From Sutterella wadsworthensis 2_1_59BFAA (GTDB lineage Bacteria; Pseudomonadota; Gammaproteobacteria; Burkholderiales; Burkholderiaceae_F): a stretch of 64,000 nt of DNA. Both the position numbers and the translations under genes were made by a program. Of the stretch, positions 7,303 to 15,684 are shown in pieces. The notes beneath the pieces are model-generated. The model made no database searches and was not told the DNA's origin. It saw only the letters and a program-made list of their open reading frames with translations. How positions within the stretch are numbered: position 1 is the first letter of the stretch; each line of letters opens with the position of its first letter. The stretch spans positions 135,149 through 199,148 of the forward strand of contig NZ_JH815518.1 in assembly GCF_000297775.1 (NCBI RefSeq), read 5' to 3'.

Positions 7303-8082
7303 TCAGTTGCCGTGTCCCGCCTGCCGTCTGGCCTCCTTGGGAACGGGGAGCGGCGAGCCCGCCGTCAGGATGTCGAGCGGACTCTTCATCGGCAGGCGTC
7401 CGACGAGCTTCATGCCTGGCAGGCGCTTGACGGCGCAGAGCACGATCAGGTTGGCGCAGTGCGGCGCCCAGCGGTCACCCGCCTTGTCAAGCCATTTCCA
7501 GCGTTCGAAGTTCCTGAGGCTATGGCAGCTCGGTGAATAGACGCCGAAGCGCCCACGGTCGATTTCGAATCCCAGAAGCGTGAGCCAGTCCTTGAGGCGG
7601 TAGAGCGGAACGGGTGAGGTGTGTGTCGGCAGGTAGGGCCTCAGGCCTGCGCCGACGGCCTTCTGGCGCATCCACCAGAGGCTCAGGGGATTGAAGACCG
7701 TCAGGATAAGCCTGCCTTCGGGCACTAGCACGCGAGCCGCTTCGCGAAGTGTCTGGTGTGCGGAGGGCGCGAAGTCAAGCGCATGAGGAAGCGTCACCAG
7801 ATCAAGCGATTCGGCGGGAAAGGGTAGCCATCCGCTTTCGGCCTGCACGGTTTGCAGGGTGGGACGAAGAAGCCTGTTGTCGAGTTCGTCGTAGCTTTCA
7901 CTCGTGAGCCACTGCGAAGTGATGCCGTTCGCTCTCAGCGTGTCGAGCTGAGGTGCGCCGACTTGCAGGGCCTCTCTGCCGAAGGCGTCGGCCGAAAACT
8001 CGTCGTACTGGGAGGACTCCCACGCATGCAGGGTCTCGCCCTGCGGCGTCTTCAGAAAGTCGGCAAAGGAAAAGCTGTTCAT
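7303..8082 (-). CDS. YafS-like SAM-dependent methyltransferase
   Basis: A class I methyltransferase-fold protein of about 259 residues. Starting at ATG 8082 it reads [18 protein letters not shown]. Recognisable parts are [19 protein letters not shown] (motif II-like), [21 protein letters not shown] (post-motif with the typical LvPGGrL shape) and [15 protein letters not shown]. The usual N-terminal GxGxG is degenerate, as is common in YafS. The frame stays open to 8229, but that would overlap mltD and add non-homologous sequence. Position between mltD (divergent) and rnhA matches E. coli yafS. The substrate is unknown. The protein ends in a basic, Pro-rich tail. Confidence 0.75.
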   Translation of the reverse strand: MNSFSFADFLKTPQGETLHAWESSQYDEFSADAFGREALQVGAPQLDTLRANGITSQWLTSESYDELDNRLLRPTLQTVQAESGWLPFPAESLDLVTLPHALDFAPSAHQTLREAARVLVPEGRLILTVFNPLSLWWMRQKAVGAGLRPYLPTHTSPVPLYRLKDWLTLLGFEIDRGRFGVYSPSCHSLRNFERWKWLDKAGDRWAPHCANLIVLCAVKRLPGMKLVGRLPMKSPLDILTAGSPLPVPKEARRQAGHGN

Positions 8083-8227
8083 GGCTGCTGTGCGGATCGG
8101 GCGCATCTCTGCGTGAATGTGTATCTCATTGTGCCTGAAGAGGCGCTCCGGCATTGTAAATTCAATACGATTGATAAAATCGACTAATTGTCGATGCAAG
8201 ACACGCTCCTGCCCATTTTTTTGCGCC

Positions 8228-10378
8228 ATGATCAGACCGCTTCAGATTCGTCCGTTTCTGCTGAAAACGCTGCCCCTTCTTAGTCTCGGATTCACCTTTC
8301 TGCTTTTCGAGCCCGCAGCGGGCATTCCGAAGGCGGCTGCGGCTGCAGGCGTGCCTGCGGCCGACGAGGCTGCGACCGTTGCGCAGGCGGCTTCGGACGA
8401 GCCTGTCGGCACGGTTGAGGCACTCGGTCCTCCTGTTGACGTCTGGGACCGCATCCGTCGAGGCTATGCCATGCCTGCCCTTGAGAACGACAAGGTCGAT
8501 CGCTGGCTCGAGTACTACCGCCGCAAGCCTGACTATTTGAACCGCATGTTCGAGCGCTCGGGGCGCTACCTCTATCACATTCTTGAGGAGGGCGAGAATC
8601 GTGGCATGCCCACGGAGCTTGCGCTCCTGCCGTTCGTGGAAAGCGCATTCCAGCCCGAGGCGCTTTCGCGCGCCAAGGCTGCAGGCCTCTGGCAGTTCAT
8701 GCCTGCGACGGGCACGCACTACTCTCTGGAGCAGAATCTCTGGCGTGACGACAGGCGCGACGTGCTTGAGAGCACGCGCGCAGCGCTCGACTACTTCGAA
8801 TATCTTTACGGTATGTTCAGTGACTGGCATCTGGCGCTCGCCGCCTACAATTGGGGCGAGGGAAGCGTGCAGCGTGCCATTCGCCGCCAGCAGGCGAGGA
8901 AGCGCCCTGCCGACTACCAGCATCTCCGCATGCCCAATGAAACGGCCAACTATGTACCCAAGCTCGAGGCCATCAAGCGCATTGTGACCGATCCCTCGAA
9001 GTACGGCGTGAAGTTGCCCGACGTGGGCAACGAGCCCTTCTTCGTCACGGTGACGAAGCCGCGCGACATTGACACCGAAACGGCCGCCGAGCTCGCGGGA
9101 ATGCCGCTCAAGGAGTTCCGCCAGCTCAATCCCAGTTTCAAGCTGCCCGTGATCGTTGCCTCGCACAACAACGTGATGCTGCTTCCTGCCGACAAGGTCG
9201 ACGAGTTCATCGACAATCTTGCAAGCTGGATGGACGGTGGCCAGCCGCTCTCGCGTTGGACGACCTACAAGTTGCAGGAGGGCGAGACGCTTGCCTCAGT
9301 CGCCGAAGCTGCAGGGATGACCGAGGACGAGCTTCGGGATGTGAACGGCATTCCGAAGGGCCGTCGCGTGCTCGCCAACTCCACGCTTCTTGTGAGGGCG
9401 AACGCAGATGATCAGACGGACATTGCGGCCGAGACAGCCGATGCAAAGCTCCGCCTGTCGCCTCTCACCACCTGGCGTCGCGTGACCTACCGCGTGCGAA
9501 AGGGAGACACGCTCTCGGGCATCGCTCGTCGCTGGCACATCACGAAGAAGTCCATCGTTCAGGCCAACCGCCTGCGTTCGCAGAACCTGCGCGTTGGCCA
9601 GCGCCTGATCCTGACGGTGCCCAACGTCGAGCGTGCGCCGATCCGCACCGTGAGCACGGACAGTGGTGCCAAGCATGTCATTCATGCCGTGAAGGCAGGC
9701 GAGACGCTCGGATCCATCTCGCGCCGGTACGGGGTGTCGACGGCCATCCTTAGAGCCACAAACCGCATCAGCGGCAACACCATCAGGGCGGGCCAGCGCC
9801 TGCGCATCCCGACCGTGGCATCGGTTGAGGAGTCCGATGTCCGCGTGCACACCGTGCGAAAGGGTGACACTCTCTCCGAAATCGCCGATCACTACGACGT
9901 GTCCGTGGTTCGCCTCAAGCGTGCCAACCGCCTGACGGGCAATGCACTCCGAGTGGGGCAGAGGCTTGAGATTCCAACGGGTTCCGAGCCCAAGGCGCCT
10001 GCAGTGCAGCCGAGCCGCGCCGACGAGTCGCCCGAGGCTGGACTTTATCGGGTGAAGTCCGGCGACACGCTCTATGAAATCGCGGGCCGCTTCGGCGTCT
10101 CCGTCAATGCCCTCAAGGCCGTGAACGGGCTTTCGGGCTCCTCGCTTCGCGCGGGGCAGAAGCTCGTCATTCCCGCAACTGCGAAAACCCAGCCCTCCAG
10201 AGCTGATTCTCAGCCCGCAGGTTCTGCTCAGGCTCAGGACACGGTCTATCGCGTGAAGTCGGGCGACACGCTTTCGAGCATAGCGAGCCGCTTCGGAACT
10301 TCGGTGCGGATCCTGAAGGATCTCAACGGCCTTCGTTCCAACAGGTTGAGCGTCGGACAGCGCATCAGACTGCCGTAG
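8228..10378 (+). CDS. mltD: Membrane-bound lytic murein transglycosylase D, six LysM repeats
   Basis: A 716-residue periplasmic enzyme starting MIRPLQIRPFLLKTLPLL, with a signal peptide lacking a clear lipobox Cys. The transglycosylase (SLT) domain covers about residues 120-225: LPFVESAFQPEALSRAKAAG contains the catalytic Glu, followed by GLWQFMPATG and LALAAYNWGEGSV. It cleaves MurNAc-GlcNAc bonds, forming 1,6-anhydro ends. Six LysM peptidoglycan-binding modules follow (near 349, 421, 485, 540, 608 and 674); the first is divergent (YKLQEGETL), the others read YRVKxGDTL or similar. E. coli MltD has two LysM modules, so this tail is long. Linkers are Pro/Ser-rich. ATG 8228 is preferred over upstream in-frame codons because the signal peptide begins there. 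Confidence 0.93.
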   Translation: MIRPLQIRPFLLKTLPLLSLGFTFLLFEPAAGIPKAAAAAGVPAADEAATVAQAASDEPVGTVEALGPPVDVWDRIRRGYAMPALENDKVDRWLEYYRRKPDYLNRMFERSGRYLYHILEEGENRGMPTELALLPFVESAFQPEALSRAKAAGLWQFMPATGTHYSLEQNLWRDDRRDVLESTRAALDYFEYLYGMFSDWHLALAAYNWGEGSVQRAIRRQQARKRPADYQHLRMPNETANYVPKLEAIKRIVTDPSKYGVKLPDVGNEPFFVTVTKPRDIDTETAAELAGMPLKEFRQLNPSFKLPVIVASHNNVMLLPADKVDEFIDNLASWMDGGQPLSRWTTYKLQEGETLASVAEAAGMTEDELRDVNGIPKGRRVLANSTLLVRANADDQTDIAAETADAKLRLSPLTTWRRVTYRVRKGDTLSGIARRWHITKKSIVQANRLRSQNLRVGQRLILTVPNVERAPIRTVSTDSGAKHVIHAVKAGETLGSISRRYGVSTAILRATNRISGNTIRAGQRLRIPTVASVEESDVRVHTVRKGDTLSEIADHYDVSVVRLKRANRLTGNALRVGQRLEIPTGSEPKAPAVQPSRADESPEAGLYRVKSGDTLYEIAGRFGVSVNALKAVNGLSGSSLRAGQKLVIPATAKTQPSRADSQPAGSAQAQDTVYRVKSGDTLSSIASRFGTSVRILKDLNGLRSNRLSVGQRIRLP

Positions 10379-10423
10379 GCGAGGACCGAACGGCCTACCC
10401 AACGCAGGGGAGGGCGCGGTTCT

Positions 10424-10451
10424 TTTCGAGCCGCCCGAAAGTCCCTACAAT
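10424..10451 (+). promoter_or_regulatory. Possible fabI promoter
   Basis: TACAAT at 10446-10451 is a good -10 box. TTTTCG, 17 bp upstream, is only a fair -35. The predicted start is about 100 bp before fabI. The same TACAAT -10 recurs upstream of 6S RNA, rng, glnS and argH. Confidence 0.4.
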
Positions 10452-10556
10452 AACCGCACTCCCGTTCCGGCTAGGCAAACGTGCCGGAAACGATGCTTGA
10501 ACCCCGTCGTCCGTCCCTCTTGAGGAGCGGACGGCCCTGAAGAAGTGAGACTGATT

Positions 10557-11351
10557 ATGGGATTTCTGAACGGCAAGAAGCTTCTGATCACTGGCGTGAT
10601 CTCCAACCGCTCGATTGCGTACGGCATTGCCAAGGCCTGCCGCCTCGAGGGCGCCGAGCTCGCCTTCACCTATGCCAACGAACGCTATCGCGAGCGCATC
10701 GAGGGGCTGGCCGCTGACTTTGACAGTAAGCTCGTCTATCGCATGGATGTCGGCAGCGACGAGGACATCGCTGCGGTCGTTGAAGAACTCGGCAAGGCCT
10801 GGGGCGGCCTTGACGGCTTTGTGCACTCGATCGGCTTTGCGCCGCGCGAGGCCATCGCGGGCGACTTCCTCGAGGGCCTCTCCCGCGAGTCCTTCAAGAT
10901 CGCCATGGACATCTCGGCCTACTCCTATCCTGCGATGGCCAAGGCCTTCCTGCCGCTCATGAAGGGCCGTCAGGCATCCGTCCTCACGCTGACCTACCTC
11001 GGCAGCGAGCGCGTCGTTCCCAACTACAACACGATGGGCCTTGCCAAGGCGGCACTCGAGTCGAGCACCCGCTATCTGGCCGCCAGCCTCGGCAGGGAGG
11101 GCATTCGCGCGAACGCCATCTCCGCAGGTCCCATCAAGACGCTTGCCGCTTCCGGCATTCAGGACTTCGGCAAGCTTCTGCACGTGATGGAGCAGGCAGC
11201 GCCGCTCGGCCGCACTGTGACGACGGAGGAAGTCGGCAACACGGCCGCCTTCCTGCTGTCCGACCTCGCAAGCGGTCTGACGGGCGACGTCGTCTACGTC
11301 GATGCGGGCTTCCATGCCATGGGCGCCGCGATGATCGAAGTGGAAAAGTAA
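10557..11351 (+). CDS. fabI: Enoyl-[acyl-carrier-protein] reductase (NADH)
   Basis: A 264-residue short-chain reductase that carries out the last reduction of each fatty-acid elongation cycle. N-terminal MGFLNGKKLLITGVISNRSIAYGIAKA is the FabI cofactor motif (GxxxxxSIA). The active site is TYLGSERVVPNYNTMGLAK, with the Y-x6-K pair in YNTMGLAK that marks FabI. Later segments SAGPIKTLAASGI and TGDVVYVDAGFHAMG are also diagnostic. ATG 10557 gives the canonical start, whereas an in-frame GTG at 10545 would add four residues. FabI is the known target of triclosan and isoniazid-like inhibitors in other bacteria. A terminator follows. Confidence 0.97.
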   Translation: MGFLNGKKLLITGVISNRSIAYGIAKACRLEGAELAFTYANERYRERIEGLAADFDSKLVYRMDVGSDEDIAAVVEELGKAWGGLDGFVHSIGFAPREAIAGDFLEGLSRESFKIAMDISAYSYPAMAKAFLPLMKGRQASVLTLTYLGSERVVPNYNTMGLAKAALESSTRYLAASLGREGIRANAISAGPIKTLAASGIQDFGKLLHVMEQAAPLGRTVTTEEVGNTAAFLLSDLASGLTGDVVYVDAGFHAMGAAMIEVEK

Positions 11352-11376
11352 GCGCAGTTTATTGACAGTGCACCTG

Positions 11377-11411
11377 AGCGGGGATCGATCCAGAGTCGGT
11401 TCCCGCTTTTT
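11377..11411 (+). terminator. fabI intrinsic terminator
   Basis: AGCGGGGA (11377-11384) pairs with TTCCCGCT (11400-11407, one G-U), followed by TTTTTG. It separates fabI from nadK. Confidence 0.7.
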
Positions 11412-11478
11412 GTGCTTTATTTTTGATCACATGCAGGGTTATAGTGCTTCTGATTGTGGTCCCAATTTACGCATTCCC

Positions 11479-12393
11479 ATGCCCATGACATCTGCATTCA
11501 AGAAAGTAGCGGTCTTCGTCAAGCCGACCGAGATCATGGTCGTGCCGCTTCAGGCGCTGATCAAGGTGATCGAGGCCTGCGGCGCGGAGGTCTTCCTCTG
11601 CGAGCGCAGCGCCGCATCGCTGAAGGGACGGAGCAACCGTCCCGGTCATCCGAGGGCCGAACTCGGCGCCATGTGCGACCTTGCGATCGTGCTCGGCGGC
11701 GACGGTACGATGTTGGGCGTTGCTCGTGATCTGGCGGGCTTCGACATTCCGATCATCGGTGTCAACGCGGGGCGTCTCGGCTTCATCACGGACATCGTGC
11801 TTGAGGACATGGAGACGATTCTGCCACAGGTGCTAGCGGGACGCTACACGCGCGACGTGCGCCGCATGCTCGCGGGCGAGGTCGTGCGCAAGGGCAAGTC
11901 GATCTTCTCGGGCATTGCCGTCAACGACGTCGGCATCAGCCACGGCCGTGCAGGCGGCATGGTCGAGTTCGTGATCTACGTGAACGGGCAGCAGATGTCG
12001 AGCCAGTCGGCCGACGGCATCATCTGCTCGACTTCGACGGGGTCCACGGCCTATTCGCTCGCCGCAGGCGGTCCGATCCTGCATCCGTCTCTTCAGGGGC
12101 TGTGCCTCGTGCCCGTCGCGCCGCACACGCTCTCGAACCGCCCCATCGTGCTCCCAGCAAACGTGGCGATCGACATCGAGCTCACGAACGCGCGAGATGC
12201 AGTCGCCTACTGCGACATGCAGGAGTTCTTCGACGTGCAGCCCGGCGACGTACTCAAGATCCGTCCGACCGAGATGACCATGACGATGCTTCATCCTGCG
12301 GGATACGACTACTTCGATCTGCTGCGCCGCAAGCTCAAGTGGAACTTCATGCCCACGAGCGTGAAGAGGCGCACGAATTCCTCGGGAAGCTGA
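11479..12393 (+). CDS. nadK: NAD kinase
   Basis: A 304-residue ATP-NAD kinase that makes NADP from NAD. The GGDGT motif (AIVLGGDGTMLGVAR, near residue 73) binds phosphate. GVNAGRLGFITD and DGIICSTSTGSTAYSLAAGGPILHP (NE/D and glycine-rich elements) are the other two signatures, and VLPANVAIDIEL lies in the C-terminal beta-sandwich. ATG 11479 (MPMTSAFKKVAVF) is chosen because homologous sequence starts there; a second ATG at 11485 is possible. The frame extends upstream to 11362 but only through the fabI terminator. It is 41 bp before recN; nadK-recN is a common order in beta- and gammaproteobacteria. Confidence 0.96.
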   Translation: MPMTSAFKKVAVFVKPTEIMVVPLQALIKVIEACGAEVFLCERSAASLKGRSNRPGHPRAELGAMCDLAIVLGGDGTMLGVARDLAGFDIPIIGVNAGRLGFITDIVLEDMETILPQVLAGRYTRDVRRMLAGEVVRKGKSIFSGIAVNDVGISHGRAGGMVEFVIYVNGQQMSSQSADGIICSTSTGSTAYSLAAGGPILHPSLQGLCLVPVAPHTLSNRPIVLPANVAIDIELTNARDAVAYCDMQEFFDVQPGDVLKIRPTEMTMTMLHPAGYDYFDLLRRKLKWNFMPTSVKRRTNSSGS

Positions 12394-12434
12394 TAGAGTA
12401 GCTCCTTCAATACTGCTTCCGGAGATACGCCTTC

Positions 12435-14096
12435 ATGCTGACTGCCTTGAGTCTTAGAGACTTTGTGATCGTCGAGTCCCTGAGTCTGGATGTCCGGCGG
12501 GGCTTTACAGTCCTGACGGGTGAAACCGGCGCCGGCAAGTCCATTCTCATCGACGCCCTGCAGCTGATTCTTGGTGGTCGGGCGGATGCCGGCGTCGTCC
12601 GTGAGGGTGCTGAGCGCACGAACATCGTGGCGGAGTTTCAGCCGCCTGAGAGCGCCCGAAAATGGCTTGCGGCCAACGAGCTTGAAACGGGCGACGACAT
12701 GCTGATGATCCGCAGGACGGTCGACGTCAAGGGACGCTCCCGCGCCTGGGTGAACGGCGTCTCGGTGGCGGCTTCCCAGCTGAGGGAACTCGGCGAAACG
12801 CTCATTGACGTACATGGGCAGCATGCGCATCAGTCGCTTCTGAAGCCCGCCTATCAGCTCAAGCTTCTGGACGATCATGCAGGTACGTTCGTGGAACTCT
12901 CTGCCGTCAGAGAGGCCTTCAACGTCTGGCAGAAGGCCCGGCGCGCTCTTGATGACGCGACGGCCAACGCCGATGCGATTGCGGAAAAGGCCGAGCGCCT
13001 CGCCTGGATGATCGAGGATCTGGAGGCACTGTCGCCAAGAGGCGGCGAATGGGAGTCCCTCAATGAGGACCACAGGCGCCTTTCGCACGGCGTTGCGATT
13101 GCCGAGGGTTTGAACGAGGTGCTCGGAACCCTGACGGAGGATGGAGAGTCCGCTTCCGCCATGCTTTCCTCGGCACACGCAAAGCTCTCTTCGCTGAGCC
13201 GCTACGATGCCAAGCTTGCTTCAGTTGCTGAAACGCTCTCGACGGGCATAGACCTCATTGAGGAGGCGGCACGTGACGCCGCCCGTTATCTCGACCGTGC
13301 CGATCTGGACGGCGAACGCTTTGCCGAGGTTGATCGCCGCGTCTCCCACTACTACGAGCTTGCCCGTAAGTTCAGGACGGAGCCAGAAAGCCTGCACGAG
13401 CTGCTCGAAAAAAGCCGGTCGGAACTCAAGGTGCTGACGGGCGCCAAGGACGTCGAGGCTCTGCGAAAGGCGGAGGCATCGGCGCGCGGTTCTTATGACG
13501 TTGCGGCGGCAAGGCTGTCTGAAGCGCGCAGGCACGGCGCGCTGGCGCTGGGCGAGGCTGTGACGGCTCAAATGCAGCGTCTGGCGATGAAGGGGGCCCG
13601 TCTGGAGATCGCGCTTGTGAATCAGCCACCTAGTGCATCGGGGTCGGAGCATTGCGAGTTTCTCATTGCCGGCCACGCAGGCGTTCAGACTCGGCCCCTG
13701 ATCAAGGTCGCTTCCGGCGGCGAGCTTGCCCGTATCAGCCTTGCCATTGCCGTGATCACGGCGGCCGCCATGCCCGTCCCCACGCTCATTTTCGACGAGG
13801 TCGACAGCGGCATTGGCGGCGCAACCGCCGAGGTGGTGGGACAGCTTCTGCACAGACTCGGCGAAAGCCGTCAGGTCCTCTGTGTGACGCATCTGCCTCA
13901 GGTGGCTGCGTGCGGTGACAATCACTGGCGCGTGGAGAAACAGTTTACGGGCGAGACCACTCGAAGCAGTCTGCGCGTTCTGACGGCACGGGAGCGCGTG
14001 GAGGAGGTGGCCCGCATGCTGGCAGGCATCTCGATTTCCGACAATACGCGTGCTGTTGCGCAGGAAATGCTGCGCGGAGGTGGACATGAATCCTGA
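12435..14096 (+). CDS. recN: DNA repair protein RecN
   Basis: A 553-residue SMC-like ATPase that acts at double-strand breaks before RecA loading. The N-terminal head starts MLTALSLRDFVIVESLSLD, with Walker A GETGAGKS near residue 32. A central coiled coil covers roughly 150-370. The C-terminal head has signature LIKVASGGELARISLA and Walker B PTLIFDEVDSGIGGATAE, then QVLCVTHLPQVAACGD. The length is normal. No LexA-type box was found in the 41 bp upstream, so any SOS control would come through nadK's promoter. The last 11 bases overlap the start of a glycosyltransferase gene, which is unusual for recN. Confidence 0.97.
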   Translation: MLTALSLRDFVIVESLSLDVRRGFTVLTGETGAGKSILIDALQLILGGRADAGVVREGAERTNIVAEFQPPESARKWLAANELETGDDMLMIRRTVDVKGRSRAWVNGVSVAASQLRELGETLIDVHGQHAHQSLLKPAYQLKLLDDHAGTFVELSAVREAFNVWQKARRALDDATANADAIAEKAERLAWMIEDLEALSPRGGEWESLNEDHRRLSHGVAIAEGLNEVLGTLTEDGESASAMLSSAHAKLSSLSRYDAKLASVAETLSTGIDLIEEAARDAARYLDRADLDGERFAEVDRRVSHYYELARKFRTEPESLHELLEKSRSELKVLTGAKDVEALRKAEASARGSYDVAAARLSEARRHGALALGEAVTAQMQRLAMKGARLEIALVNQPPSASGSEHCEFLIAGHAGVQTRPLIKVASGGELARISLAIAVITAAAMPVPTLIFDEVDSGIGGATAEVVGQLLHRLGESRQVLCVTHLPQVAACGDNHWRVEKQFTGETTRSSLRVLTARERVEEVARMLAGISISDNTRAVAQEMLRGGGHES

Positions 14097-14853
14097 TGCA
14101 ACCTTGTCGGCTGTTGTTCTGACCAGAAACAGTTCAGCTCTGCTGGAGAGATGCCTCCAATCTCTGAAGTTCGCCGACGAGCTGATCGTCATTGACGACT
14201 TCAGCACGGATGAAACAGCTGAAATATCCGCTCGCTGTGGTGCGAAGGTGGTCAAACATGCCATGAACGGCGACTTTGCGGCTCAGCGTCGGTTCGGGAT
14301 CGAGCAGTGCGGATGCAAATGGGTTCTGTTCATTGATTCTGATGAGTTGGTATCGGATGAGCTCGCTGAGGAGATCAAGCATGTTCTGCAAGGCGGAGAG
14401 AAGGCAGCGTATCTTCTCAAGCGTGAAAACAGTTTTCCACATTACGACATTACTCACGGATCGATGAGGAGCGATTGCGTGCTTCGGCTGTTCCCGAAGG
14501 AGGGGCTGAAGGTTGAGGGTCGTGTGCACGAAAAGGTGTCGAGTCCGTTTCCTCACAAAAAACTGCAGGGGACTTTGCTCCATCATCCGTATGAAAACTG
14601 GAGCGCGACAATCCGAAAGCTTGACGTCTATACCGAATATCTTGCTGTTCAGCAGGTTGAGAAAAGAAGGAAGACGGGCTTTTTCACGGGCGTCTTCATC
14701 AAGCCGACCTGGGCTTTCATTAAGGTCTATTTCTTCAACAAGGGCTTTCTGGACGGGCGCATGGGGGTGATGTTTGCAGTTCACCACGCGTACTACACGT
14801 TCATGAAATATGCCAAATACTATCTGTTGGTCAACAGCGGGGGAAAATTTTGA
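14086..14853 (+). CDS. Family 2 glycosyltransferase, WaaE/KdtX-like
   Basis: A 255-residue GT-A fold glycosyltransferase beginning MNPDATLSAVVLTRNSS. DDFSTDETAEI near residue 43 contacts the nucleotide, and LFIDSDELVSDELAEEI near 84 supplies the metal-binding DxD-type acid. Further down, GRVHEKV and LHHPYENWSATIRKLDVYTEYLA match the WaaE/KdtX subgroup, which adds a hexose (often beta-1,4-glucose) to the first heptose of the LPS inner core. The hydrophobic C-terminus suggests membrane association. Its ATG lies inside the 3' end of recN (11-nt overlap), and its TGA overlaps the next ATG, so three genes are coupled. The family is certain; donor and acceptor are inferred. Confidence 0.85.
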   Translation: MNPDATLSAVVLTRNSSALLERCLQSLKFADELIVIDDFSTDETAEISARCGAKVVKHAMNGDFAAQRRFGIEQCGCKWVLFIDSDELVSDELAEEIKHVLQGGEKAAYLLKRENSFPHYDITHGSMRSDCVLRLFPKEGLKVEGRVHEKVSSPFPHKKLQGTLLHHPYENWSATIRKLDVYTEYLAVQQVEKRRKTGFFTGVFIKPTWAFIKVYFFNKGFLDGRMGVMFAVHHAYYTFMKYAKYYLLVNSGGKF

Positions 14854-15671
14854 TGGATGAGTTGATCTCCATCGTCGTGTCGACTTACAACTGGCCTGAA
14901 GCGTTGGACTTGTCCTTGAAGTCACTTTCGGCTCAGACTGATTCGAATTTCGAGATTATTGTCGCTGACGACGGCTCGGGGTGCGAAACTGCTCGGGTTG
15001 TTGAGGAATGGTGTCGCAAAAGTCCTGTGAAGGTCATTCATTCCTGGCAGGAGGACAAGGGATTCAGACTGGCTCGTTCCAGAAATGTGGCTGTCACTCG
15101 CAGCGCAGGGAAATATCTGATTTTCATGGATGGAGACTGCATCGTCAGGAGCGACTTTGTTGCGATGCACAGAATGCTTGCGGAACGGCATTCTGTTCTG
15201 GCCGGACAGCGGATTCTGCTTGCCGAGGCGTTTTCACAGGAATGCCTGATTTCTGGAAATCTGGCGTGGTGTGAGTCGATTTCGAAGCTGAGAGAGCTTG
15301 CGCGGAATAGAGCTGTCAACCGCTGGCAATCAGCCGTATCTTTGCCTCTTGGTTTCTTTAGAAAGGCTCGTCCGAATCGCTGGCAATTGCTTCGCGGATG
15401 CAATTGGTCGCTTCACCGAGAGGATTTTCTCGCCGTGAAGGGACAGGACGAGGCATTTGAAGGCTGGGGTTACGAAGACTCCGACATGGCGATACGCCTC
15501 ATCAACAACGGTTGCTTGATCAAGTGGGCGGGATTTACCTCTCCCTGCTTCCATCTGTGGCACAAGAATGCCGACAGAACGATGTCGCCGGAGAACCTAT
15601 CCCGTCTCGAAACAGTCAAAAGAATGAAAAAAGTCCTTCCTAACAAGCCGATGCAGGAAAGCTACGACTGA
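14853..15671 (+). CDS. Family 2 glycosyltransferase with galactosyltransferase-like C-domain
   Basis: A 272-residue protein starting MDELISIVVSTYNWPEAL, a GT2 Rossmann-like start, with VADDGSGCETA near residue 36 and LIFMDGDCIVRSDF near 90 (DxD). The C-terminal part contains GCNWSLHREDFLAVKGQDEAFEGWGYEDSDMAIRL, the Glyco_transf_7C signature (W-G-x-E-D-x-D) seen in beta-1,4-galactosyltransferases and LPS/capsule enzymes. The CFHLWH segment is also typical. ATG 14853 overlaps the previous stop (TGATG). The first three residues could instead come from TTG 14850. It probably extends LPS core or a surface polysaccharide; the sugar is unknown. GC content is visibly lower than in recN. Confidence 0.85.
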   Translation: MDELISIVVSTYNWPEALDLSLKSLSAQTDSNFEIIVADDGSGCETARVVEEWCRKSPVKVIHSWQEDKGFRLARSRNVAVTRSAGKYLIFMDGDCIVRSDFVAMHRMLAERHSVLAGQRILLAEAFSQECLISGNLAWCESISKLRELARNRAVNRWQSAVSLPLGFFRKARPNRWQLLRGCNWSLHREDFLAVKGQDEAFEGWGYEDSDMAIRLINNGCLIKWAGFTSPCFHLWHKNADRTMSPENLSRLETVKRMKKVLPNKPMQESYD

Positions 15672-15684
15672 TAGGCAGATGTGG

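Noticed and set aside
9270-10378. Tandem DNA repeats in mltD as a repeat array
   Set aside because: The similarity is at the protein level (LysM modules, about 45 residues apart) and not a nucleotide satellite or CRISPR.
12394-12434. LexA (SOS) box upstream of recN
   Set aside because: No CTG-N10-CAG type dyad in the 41-bp gap.
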